Positions 57,589 through 64,000 of a DNA stretch of 64,000 nucleotides are shown here, piece by piece. Within the stretch, counting starts at the first letter, position 1, and the number at the start of each line of letters is the position of its first letter. Below the pieces are notes generated by a model. The model was not told where the DNA came from and searched no databases. It saw only the letters and a list, made by a program, of their open reading frames with translations. The stretch spans positions 2,330,316-2,394,315 of the forward strand of contig JAEPQD010000001.1 of the NCBI GenBank assembly GCA_017642695.1. Direction: 5' to 3'. This DNA is from Parvibaculum sp. (lineage in GTDB: Bacteria; Pseudomonadota; Alphaproteobacteria; Parvibaculales; Parvibaculaceae). A program made the position numbers and the translations under genes.

Positions 57589-58239
57589 ATGGCTCTCAAG
57601 GCCGCGATCCTTCCCGTTACGCCTTTCCAGCAGAACTGCACCTTGATGTGGAACGACGAGACCATGCGCGGCGCGGTGAGCGACCCCGGCGGCGACCTGC
57701 CGCGGATCAAGCAGGCGGCGGCCGAGATCGGCGTCACCATCGAGAAGATCCTGCTGACGCATGGCCATCTCGATCACGCCTCGGCGGCGGGCGATCTCGC
57801 GAAGGAACTCGATGTGAAGATCGAGGGCCCGCATGAGGACGATCTCTTTCTGATCGAGGCCCTCCCCGACCAGGCCGCGAAATACGGCTTCGGCCCCGTG
57901 GGCACGTTCCGCCCGGACCGCTGGCTGAAGGACGGAGACACCGTGGAATTCGCCGGCCTCACGCTCGAGGTCCGTCATTGCCCGGGCCATACGCCGGGCC
58001 ATGTCATCTTCTTCCATGAGCCCTCTCGGCTCGCGATCGTCGGCGACGTGCTGTTTCAGGGCTCTGTCGGCCGCACCGATTTTCCGCGCGGCGACCACAA
58101 CGCGCTCGTCACCTCGATCCGCGAGCGGCTCTGGCCGCTGGGCGACGACGTGACCTTCGTGCCGGGACACGGGCCGCTTTCGACCTTCGGCGTGGAGCGG
58201 CGGACCAATCCGTTCGTCGCCGACGAGAACTTCGCCTGA
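57589..58239 (+). CDS. MBL-fold metallohydrolase, glyoxalase II-like
   Basis: A 216-residue single-domain MBL hydrolase. THGHLDHASAAGDLA is the first metal motif, VRHCPGHTPGHVIFFHE the second, and VGDVLFQGSVGRTDFPRGD the third. The group (YcbL-like) contains type II glyoxalases and related thioesterases that cleave S-lactoylglutathione or similar. It stands alone after a long non-coding leader. Confidence 0.9.
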   Translation: MALKAAILPVTPFQQNCTLMWNDETMRGAVSDPGGDLPRIKQAAAEIGVTIEKILLTHGHLDHASAAGDLAKELDVKIEGPHEDDLFLIEALPDQAAKYGFGPVGTFRPDRWLKDGDTVEFAGLTLEVRHCPGHTPGHVIFFHEPSRLAIVGDVLFQGSVGRTDFPRGDHNALVTSIRERLWPLGDDVTFVPGHGPLSTFGVERRTNPFVADENFA

Positions 58240-58416
58240 TGATGTCGCGGGACGAAAAAGCCCGTATTCCCCTGCGAAAGACATGGACATCCGGGCTGCA
58301 ATCGGTTTCCTTATGCCGCGCTGACAAATAATCAATAAACGCGCCGCCACGGGCCAAAACCCGCAAGGACAAGGCGCGAATGCCGGCACGAAACGAAGGC
58401 ACATGGGGGAATACGA

Positions 58417-59835
58417 GTGAGTAAAGGCCGCGTCACCCGCCTGCAGATCGGCGCCTTCGGGCTGCCGTCGATCCCGATTTCCGCGATGGGCCTTCCCATC
58501 GTCGTCTATCTGCCGCCCTTCTACGGGCACGACATGGGCCTGAGCCTCACCGTCGTCGGCACGGTGTTCATGCTGGCGCGCTTCTGGGATGTGTTCACCG
58601 ATCCGGTGCTCGGCATGGTGTCGGACCGCTATCCGAGCCGCTGGGGACGGCGGCGCCACTGGATCGTGATCGCGGCGCCGATCCTGATGGTCTGCGGCTA
58701 CATGCTGTTCATGCCGAGTCCGCCGGTGACCTGGGTCTATCTCGCGGGCTGGATGTTCTTTCTCTATATCGGCTGGACGCTCATCACCATCTCGCACATG
58801 TCCTGGGGCGCGGAGCTCTCCGCCGACTACGACGAACGCTCGACCATTCAGGGCGTGCGCGAATTCCTTTTGATCTTCGGCATGTTCACCGTGCTGGCGC
58901 TGCCCGCCGTGATCGAGCAGGTGTCGGAGGCAGCGGCGGCCGGTCCGGCCAAGATGGCGGCGATGGGCTGGTTCGTTATCATCCTGCTGCCGATCACCAT
59001 CGGGCTCGCGGTGTGGCTGACGCCGGAGTTCCCGAGCGCGCCGCACCAGCAAATTCCATGGAAGCGCGCCTGGGCGATCATCGCGAAGAACCGCCTGCTC
59101 CAGCGTGTGCTCGCGGCGGACCTGCTGGTGAACATCGCGCCCGCAATCACGGGCTCGCTCTACATCTTCTTCGCCTCCTATGTGATGGAGCTGCCGAAAT
59201 CCGCGAGCCTGCTGCTGCTCGTCTATTTCGTCGCGGGCTTTGTCGGTATTCCGGCCTGGATCCGGATGAGCCACATAACGGGCAAGCACAAGACGCTCGC
59301 CATCGCGATGGTCTATGGAGCGGTAACGCTGCCGCTCGTCGTCTTCTTCCCGCGCGGTGAATTCTGGTGGCTCTTCATCGGCAATTCGCTTTACGGCGTC
59401 GCCTATGGTGCGGGCTCGTTCCTGCTGCGCTCGATCATGGCGGATGTGATCGACACCGACTACCTCGAAACCGGGCAACGCCGCACGGGCCTCTATTATT
59501 CGCTGCTCAGCATGACGGCGAAGGTGGGCGCGGCGCTTGCCGTCGGCATCACCTACCCGCTGCTCGACCTGATCCAGTTCACGCCGGCCGGCGTGAACTC
59601 GCCCGAAACGCTCAACCAGTTCATGGCGATGTACGTCACCCTGCCCGCCATCGTGATGCTGGCGGCGGCCGTCATCATGTGGCGTTTCCCGCTCGACCGT
59701 GAGGCACAGCACGATCTTCGCCGCCGCATCGAGGAACGCGACGGGCACCACGCGTCGCACGATGCGAGCGACGCGGCCGCCGCCGTGACGCAGGTCGGCA
59801 CATCGAGCGGGATCGTCGACCGGCCTGCCGAGTAG
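58417..59835 (+). CDS. MFS transporter, glycoside-pentoside-hexuronide (MelB-like) family
   Basis: A 472-residue 12-span carrier. The start is GTG 58417 (SKGRVTRLQIGAFGLPS). FWDVFTDPVLGMVSDRYPSRWGRRRHWI is the family signature in the first loop, and DTDYLETGQRRTGLYYSLLSMTAKVGAALA that of the second half. GPH carriers import sugars or related compounds with H+ or Na+; members in alphaproteobacteria are often of unknown substrate. It lies 9 bp before mazG. Confidence 0.88.
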   Translation: MSKGRVTRLQIGAFGLPSIPISAMGLPIVVYLPPFYGHDMGLSLTVVGTVFMLARFWDVFTDPVLGMVSDRYPSRWGRRRHWIVIAAPILMVCGYMLFMPSPPVTWVYLAGWMFFLYIGWTLITISHMSWGAELSADYDERSTIQGVREFLLIFGMFTVLALPAVIEQVSEAAAAGPAKMAAMGWFVIILLPITIGLAVWLTPEFPSAPHQQIPWKRAWAIIAKNRLLQRVLAADLLVNIAPAITGSLYIFFASYVMELPKSASLLLLVYFVAGFVGIPAWIRMSHITGKHKTLAIAMVYGAVTLPLVVFFPRGEFWWLFIGNSLYGVAYGAGSFLLRSIMADVIDTDYLETGQRRTGLYYSLLSMTAKVGAALAVGITYPLLDLIQFTPAGVNSPETLNQFMAMYVTLPAIVMLAAAVIMWRFPLDREAQHDLRRRIEERDGHHASHDASDAAAAVTQVGTSSGIVDRPAE

Positions 59836-59844
59836 CGAGGACTG

Positions 59845-60654
59845 ATGGCGGAGGATGCGGGAAAGATCGAGACCCTTCTCGCCATCATGGCGAAGTTGCG
59901 CGACCCGGATGGCGGCTGCCCCTGGGATCTCGAGCAGGACTTCGCCTCCATCGCGCCCTACACCATTGAGGAAGCCTACGAAGTCGCCGACGCCATCGAG
60001 CGCGGCGACATGGAAGAGTTGCGCGACGAACTCGGCGACCTTCTGCTGCAGGTGGTCTTCCACGCGCAGATGGCAAGTGAGCAAGGCGCTTTCGATTTCT
60101 CCGGCGTGGTGCGCGCGATCTGCGAGAAGATGATCCGCCGTCATCCGCATGTCTTCGGCAGCGAGGACGAGCGAAGCGCGGGCGAGGTGAAAACCCGCTG
60201 GGAAGAGATCAAGGCGGCGGAGAAGGCCGCGAAGGGAACGGTGCAGACAAGCATTCTGGACGATGTGCCGCTGGCGCTCCCGGCTCTCGCCCGCGCCGTG
60301 AAGCTGCAGAACCGCGCCGCGCGCGTCGGCTTCGACTGGCCGGACACGAGCCAGGTGATCGACAAGCTGAACGAGGAAATGCTGGAGCTCTCGGCGGAAG
60401 TCGCCAAGGGCGGAGATGCCGACCGGCTGGAAGACGAGATGGGCGATCTTCTGTTCGTCTATGCGAACCTCGCACGCCACATGAAGATCGACCCGGAAGC
60501 CGCGCTGCGCCGGGCCAACGCGAAGTTCCGCCGCCGCTTCGGCCGGATCGAGGAAAAGCTCGCAGCCGAGGATCGGAAACCGGAAGGCTCGACGCTGGAA
60601 GAAATGGACGCGCTCTGGAACGAGGCGAAGCGCGAGGAGCGCGGCGGAGAATGA
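59845..60654 (+). CDS. mazG: Nucleoside triphosphate pyrophosphohydrolase
   Basis: A 269-residue all-alpha NTP pyrophosphohydrolase with two MazG domains. The first carries LEQDFASIAPYTIEEAYEVADAIE and ELGDLLLQVVFHAQM; the second, LNEEMLELSAEVAKG and DEMGDLLFVYANL. It hydrolyses non-canonical NTPs to NMP and pyrophosphate. The start follows GAGGACTG. It is near hfq-hflX, as in many alphaproteobacteria. Confidence 0.94.
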   Translation: MAEDAGKIETLLAIMAKLRDPDGGCPWDLEQDFASIAPYTIEEAYEVADAIERGDMEELRDELGDLLLQVVFHAQMASEQGAFDFSGVVRAICEKMIRRHPHVFGSEDERSAGEVKTRWEEIKAAEKAAKGTVQTSILDDVPLALPALARAVKLQNRAARVGFDWPDTSQVIDKLNEEMLELSAEVAKGGDADRLEDEMGDLLFVYANLARHMKIDPEAALRRANAKFRRRFGRIEEKLAAEDRKPEGSTLEEMDALWNEAKREERGGE

Positions 60655-60686
60655 ACGGCCAGACGTAAATCCTGAATTTTCAAATC

Positions 60687-60775
60687 CGTCATGGCCCGCT
60701 TTATGCGGGCCATCCACGTCTTTGCCACGTATAGGAAGAAAGACGTGGATGACCCGGACAAGCCGGGTCATGACG
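60687..60775. repeat. Extragenic palindromic element
   Basis: A long imperfect inverted repeat fills the gap between mazG and the IMPase gene: CGTCATGGCCCGC...GCGGGCCATCCACGTCTTT, then AAAGACGTGGATGACCCGG...CCGGGTCATGACG. It folds into nested hairpins. The pattern resembles extragenic palindromes scattered in many alphaproteobacterial genomes. It can also act as a transcription barrier between the convergent genes. Confidence 0.75.
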
Positions 60776-60778
60776 ACT

Positions 60779-61615
60779 TTATTTTTTTGATTTGTTCGTC
60801 AACGAACGAATTTTCTTCGCCGTCTGCTGCCAGCTTTCCTCGTCGCGCGCGACGAGGTGCGGCCCCTTCAGCGTTCGCGGCGCGTAGTCGATCCCCGTTT
60901 CGATATCGCGAACGACACCACCCGCCTCGCGCAGGATCAGTGATCCCGGCGCATGATCCCAGGGCAGCATCCGGTAATAGGTCACGAAGTCGTGGGCGCC
61001 TCGCGCAACGCTGGTGTAGTCCCAGGCCGAACAGAGCGTCGATGACGTACGGCCGATGCTGGTGGCATGCGTTTCGATGCCGCCTTTCCACTCATCCGGC
61101 ATGAAGCGGACATAGAAGCTCGCACCCTGCTCCGCGGCATCGAGCGGCGCGGTACCCGCATCGAGTTTCCGCTCGCCCGACGCATCGCGCCAGACGGCGC
61201 CCGCGCCACGCCCGGCGATGGCGAATTCGTCCGTGACCGGCAGGTAGATCCACGCCTTCGTCACCTCGCCCTTTTCGATCAGCGAGAGCATGACGCCGAA
61301 GGTCTCGCGGCCGCCCACGAAATTGGCGGTGCCGTCCACGGGGTCGATGGTCCAGACAGGCGTGTCGTCGTCGAGACGGTTCATAAGCGAGGCATCGGCA
61401 GAGGCCGCCTCCTCACCAAGCGCGAGGGAGCCCGGAACAAGTGCCTCCAGCCTTGGCGCAAGCCAGAGTTCCGACGCCCGATCCGCGATGGTGACGAGAT
61501 CGCCTTTCGACTTTTCCTCGATGTCATGTTTCGCGAGCGCGCGGAAGCGCGGCATGATTTCCCGCGCTGCAACTTCGCGCATCAGCGCGGCGACTTCGTC
61601 GAAGAGTTGATCCAT
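60779..61615 (-). CDS. Inositol monophosphatase family protein
   Basis: A 278-residue Mg2+-dependent phosphatase. The metal motifs are [15 protein letters not shown] and [20 protein letters not shown]; an earlier Glu is in ALGEEAAS. Members dephosphorylate myo-inositol 1-phosphate, 3'-phosphoadenosine 5'-phosphate or histidinol phosphate; the family is not decided here. It starts 2 bp after hflX on the same strand, so it is part of the hfq-hflX operon. Confidence 0.9.
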   Translation of the reverse strand: MDQLFDEVAALMREVAAREIMPRFRALAKHDIEEKSKGDLVTIADRASELWLAPRLEALVPGSLALGEEAASADASLMNRLDDDTPVWTIDPVDGTANFVGGRETFGVMLSLIEKGEVTKAWIYLPVTDEFAIAGRGAGAVWRDASGERKLDAGTAPLDAAEQGASFYVRFMPDEWKGGIETHATSIGRTSSTLCSAWDYTSVARGAHDFVTYYRMLPWDHAPGSLILREAGGVVRDIETGIDYAPRTLKGPHLVARDEESWQQTAKKIRSLTNKSKK

Positions 61616-61617
61616 TC

Positions 61618-63036
61618 CTATTCCGCCGCTTCCGCTGCCGCCTCGCCAAGACGGCGCGCAAGCGCCGGGAAGCGCTTCTCGAAACGTCCCGCGACAATCG
61701 GCGTGAGACCGAGATCGAGATGCACGGTGCCTTCCTCGTCGTCGCTGCGCGAGCGCACATGGGCATTGGCATGGAGCCAGGCGATGGCTTCGCCCTCATC
61801 CGCCGGAACGTCGAAATGGACGGGCCGCTCTTCATCCACGATGAGGCTGTCGATCAGATCGAGAAGGCCGGAGGCACCCTCCCCCGTCAGCGCGGAGACG
61901 GCGACCGTCATCGGATCGCGCGCGGCCATGTTGACGGCAGTATCGTGAAATTCGCCTTCGAGAAGATCGATCTTGTTCAGCACATCGACGACATGCTGGC
62001 CGTTCGCGGCGGCGGACTCCTTCGTCACGCCGAGCGAGGCGAGCACCTCCTCGACATCCTTCTTCTGGATCGCCGTTTCCTCATGCGCCGCATCACGGAC
62101 ATGGAGAATGACTTCCGCCTCGAGCACTTCTTCGAGTGTCGCGCGGAAGGCGGCGACGAGATGCGTCGGCAGGTCGGAAATGAAGCCCACCGTGTCCGAC
62201 AGGATGACCTTGCGGCCGCTCGGCAGGAGAAGGCCGCGCATGGTCGGGTCGAGCGTGGCGAAGAGAAGGTTCTCTGCGAAGACGCCCGCTTCCGTCAGCC
62301 GATTGAAGAGCGTCGACTTGCCGGCATTTGTGTAGCCGACAAGCGCGACGATCGGATAAGGCGCGTCGCGGCGCGTCTTGCGGTGAAGCTGGCGGGTACG
62401 CTTCACGGTTTCGAGCTGACGCTCGATCTTGGTGATGCGCTCCTGGATCAGGCGGCGGTCCGCCTCGATCTGGGTTTCGCCGGGGCCGCCGAGAAAGCCG
62501 AAGCCGCCGCGCTGGCGCTCGAGATGGGTCCAGCTCCGTACGAGACGGCTCTTCTGGTAGTTGAGATGCGCGAGCTCGACCTGCAGCGTGCCTTCGCGCG
62601 TTCGCGCGCGCTCGCCGAAGATTTCGAGGATGAGGCCCGTGCGGTCCAGGACCTTGACGTTCCAGGCGCGTTCGAGATTGCGCTGCTGGCCGGGTCCGAG
62701 CGGTCCGTCGACGACAACGAGTTCGACGCGAAGTTCGGCAATCTGCCCCTTCAGTTCATCGACCTTGCCTTCACCAAGCAATGTCGCAGGACGCGGCTTC
62801 GCAAGCGACACGACGGAACTGCCGACGACATTGAGAGAGATGGCAGCCGCAAGGCCCACGGCTTCCTCGAGCCGGGACTCCGGAGAACGCGACGCGCCCC
62901 CTTCCCTTTTTGCCTGTTGTTCGGCCGACTTCAGCCAGGGCACGAGCACGAAGGCGCGCGTCGGCTCCTTAGGCGTTACCTGGAAGCCGCCTGCCCCGCG
63001 CCTGCCCCCGGCTGGGCTCTCGAATTCTTCTGTCAA
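61618..63036 (-). CDS. hflX: Ribosome-associated GTPase HflX
   Basis: A 472-residue GTPase. The N-terminal HflX domain includes [22 protein letters not shown], and a helical linker holds [13 protein letters not shown]. The G domain has [15 protein letters not shown] (G1), DTVGFI (G3) and NKIDLLEG (G4). HflX splits or rescues stalled ribosomes, especially on heat stress. It starts at TTG 63036, 12 bp after hfq, in the standard hfq-hflX pair. Confidence 0.94.
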   Translation of the reverse strand: MTEEFESPAGGRRGAGGFQVTPKEPTRAFVLVPWLKSAEQQAKREGGASRSPESRLEEAVGLAAAISLNVVGSSVVSLAKPRPATLLGEGKVDELKGQIAELRVELVVVDGPLGPGQQRNLERAWNVKVLDRTGLILEIFGERARTREGTLQVELAHLNYQKSRLVRSWTHLERQRGGFGFLGGPGETQIEADRRLIQERITKIERQLETVKRTRQLHRKTRRDAPYPIVALVGYTNAGKSTLFNRLTEAGVFAENLLFATLDPTMRGLLLPSGRKVILSDTVGFISDLPTHLVAAFRATLEEVLEAEVILHVRDAAHEETAIQKKDVEEVLASLGVTKESAAANGQHVVDVLNKIDLLEGEFHDTAVNMAARDPMTVAVSALTGEGASGLLDLIDSLIVDEERPVHFDVPADEGEAIAWLHANAHVRSRSDDEEGTVHLDLGLTPIVAGRFEKRFPALARRLGEAAAEAAE

Positions 63037-63048
63037 TCAGAGGTCTCT

Positions 63049-63297
63049 TCAGGCCTCTTCCCCGTTCGCCTCCGGCTCGAAGAGCTGGACGGGTTGGGCC
63101 GGCATGATGGTCGATATCGCATGCTTATACACGAGCTGCGAATGGCCGTCCCGACGCAACAACACACAAAAGTTGTCAAACCAGGTGACCACGCCCTGAA
63201 GCTTCACGCCGTTGACCAGGAATATGGTGAGGTTGGTCTTGTGCTTCCGGACATGGTTCAGGAACGTGTCCTGAAGGTTGTGAGTTTTCTCATTCAT
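63049..63297 (-). CDS. hfq: RNA chaperone Hfq
   Basis: An 82-residue Sm-like protein. [40 protein letters not shown] is the Sm1 motif and [14 protein letters not shown] the Sm2 motif, with the family signature YKHAI. The C-terminal tail is short, as in alphaproteobacteria. It pairs small RNAs with mRNAs and forms a hexamer. It is first in the hfq-hflX-IMPase run. Confidence 0.97.
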   Translation of the reverse strand: MNEKTHNLQDTFLNHVRKHKTNLTIFLVNGVKLQGVVTWFDNFCVLLRRDGHSQLVYKHAISTIMPAQPVQLFEPEANGEEA

Positions 63298-63527
63298 GGG
63301 TAAACCCCATTTATCGAGTTAAGTGGGGCCGAACCCCTGCCGCGCGGGTCCGGCTTTTTTGTTTGCACGCACCTTCCTCATACGAAGGAAAGCAGGCTGC
63401 GGCTCTCGACTCCTACAGTCCGGCGTTTCAATTCATGCTGCAAGTGCGAAATTAACTTCGCACATGCAAATCGTACCGATTTCCGCCGTTTCTTGCCGAT
63501 TTTGACAGAATTCTCACGCTTTCTTGT
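63298..63527. promoter_or_regulatory. hfq upstream region with two inverted repeats
   Basis: The 230-bp gap before hfq holds an imperfect stem GCCGAACCC/GGGTCCGGC followed by TTTTTT (63328-63360), a terminator-like structure reading plus-ward although no plus-strand gene precedes it. A second inverted repeat lies at 63440-63467, GTGCGAA-ATTAAC-TTCGCAC, with extra GCA/TGC pairing outside. The latter may be an operator of hfq or a weak terminator for the aminotransferase. No sRNA is evident. Confidence 0.5.
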
Positions 63528-64000
63528 TCAGCTCAGCTCGCAAACCTTCATGTAGGCCTCGCGAAGGCGCATGGAAAGGGAGCCCGGTGCGCCATTGCCA
63601 ATGGACTGGCCATCTATCGCGGTGACCGGAATGAGGATGGCCGACGAGGCGCTGATGAAGGCCTCCCGGGCGGATTTCGCCTCCTGCGGCGTGAAGGCCC
63701 GTTCCACCACCTCGATGCCTTCCTGCCGCGCGGCCGCAAGCAGGACCTTGCGCGTCACACCGTTCAGGATCTCGGATCCGGCAGGGCGCGTGACGAGGCG
63801 CCCTTCGCTATCGACGATCCAGGCATTGGTGGAGGATCCCTCGGTGACGTGACCGGTGTCATCGACGAGCCAGGCCTCGTAGGCGCCGGCCTCGCGCGCC
63901 TGCTGCTTGGCGAGGATGTTCGGCAGCAGCGCGACCGACTTGATGTCGCGGCGCGCCCAGCGAATGTCGGGCATGGTGATGACGGCGACCCCCTTCTCGA
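63528..64000 (-). CDS. D-amino acid aminotransferase (class IV PLP), C-terminal part
   Basis: About 157 residues of a fold-type IV PLP aminotransferase, cut by the right edge; the reading frame is open to base 64000. It begins near EKGVAVITMPD, and includes NILAKQQAREAGAYEAWLVDD and VTEGSSTNAWIVD, the conserved segment around the pyridoxal-phosphate site. The catalytic lysine should be in IKSVALLPN. The match is to D-alanine aminotransferase (Dat) and its relatives. The gene order Dat-hfq-hflX is seen in related genomes. Confidence 0.85.
   Translation of the reverse strand, partial: EKGVAVITMPDIRWARRDIKSVALLPNILAKQQAREAGAYEAWLVDDTGHVTEGSSTNAWIVDSEGRLVTRPAGSEILNGVTRKVLLAAARQEGIEVVERAFTPQEAKSAREAFISASSAILIPVTAIDGQSIGNGAPGSLSMRLREAYMKVCELS

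Noticed and set aside
57565..60771. A 1068-codon open frame on the minus strand
   Set aside because: It runs antisense to the MBL hydrolase, the MFS carrier and mazG, all of which carry full family motifs. Its protein is rich in Arg, His and Asp with no domain, as expected for antisense frames in GC-rich DNA.
61720..63303. A 527-codon plus-strand frame
   Set aside because: It is antisense to hflX and hfq, which show the GTPase and Sm motifs; the frame has no domain of its own.

Overview
The window is chromosomal DNA from a GC-rich alphaproteobacterium. The evidence is a dacA-type carboxypeptidase-tmk-holB-metG-tatD-MBL order, an hfq-hflX-IMPase block beside mazG and a D-amino acid aminotransferase, an IalB-family protein and HspQ. 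The many acyl-CoA, CoA-transferase and dehalogenase genes suggest a metabolically versatile hydrocarbon or xenobiotic degrader of the Hyphomicrobiales, perhaps close to Parvibaculum. That placement is inference only.

Region 1 (1-22,990) starts with the 3' end of mfd. It continues with a FrnE-like DsbA protein, an SDR, and a Na+/solute symporter with a 32-residue accessory peptide, flanked by two related one-span membrane proteins. A CoA-based catabolic cluster follows: two AMP-dependent acyl-CoA ligases, a CaiB/BaiF transferase, a histidine phosphatase, a VOC protein and a nitronate monooxygenase. Next come a YejA-like binding protein, IalB, a hexapeptide acyltransferase, HspQ, an Old Yellow Enzyme, a malyl-CoA lyase-like enzyme, two paralogous MFS carriers around a gamma-carbonic anhydrase, a GST, a tandem pair of secreted six-cysteine proteins, a thioesterase and tRNA-Ser(UGA).

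Region 2 (23,067-38,551) is a 15.5-kb integrated element bounded by a 15-bp direct repeat that copies the 3' end of tRNA-Ser. It has a tyrosine integrase, AlpA-type excisionase, Toprim primase, RepA-like helicase, an array of GTGACG iterons, an S24-type protein with Cys at the nucleophile position, a ribbon-helix-helix protein, and cargo. The cargo is an AlbA_2/HATPase protein, SRAP, a membrane-anchored thermonuclease, HNH, a sulfotransferase, a ClpP-like protease and a full-length tail fibre with an S74 chaperone. I see no terminase, portal, capsid, baseplate or lysis gene. It looks like a phage satellite that carries its own receptor-binding fibre, or a prophage deleted down to its replication module plus fibre. 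This is the most unusual part of the window.

Region 3 (38,552-64,000) opens with a three-gene operon holding a DhlA-like haloalkane dehalogenase. It continues with MmgE/PrpD and the envelope genes rlpA and dacA, then tmk. Between tmk and holB lie an M23 peptidase and a complete phosphite-oxidation operon, ptxABCDE: an ABC importer, an NAD-dependent phosphite dehydrogenase and a LysR regulator. The housekeeping run holB-metG-tatD-MBL then resumes. After it come two PepSY-like secreted paralogs with a remnant of a third copy, an MBL hydrolase, an MFS carrier, mazG, an extragenic palindrome, IMPase, hflX, hfq and a 5'-truncated D-amino acid aminotransferase at the right edge.
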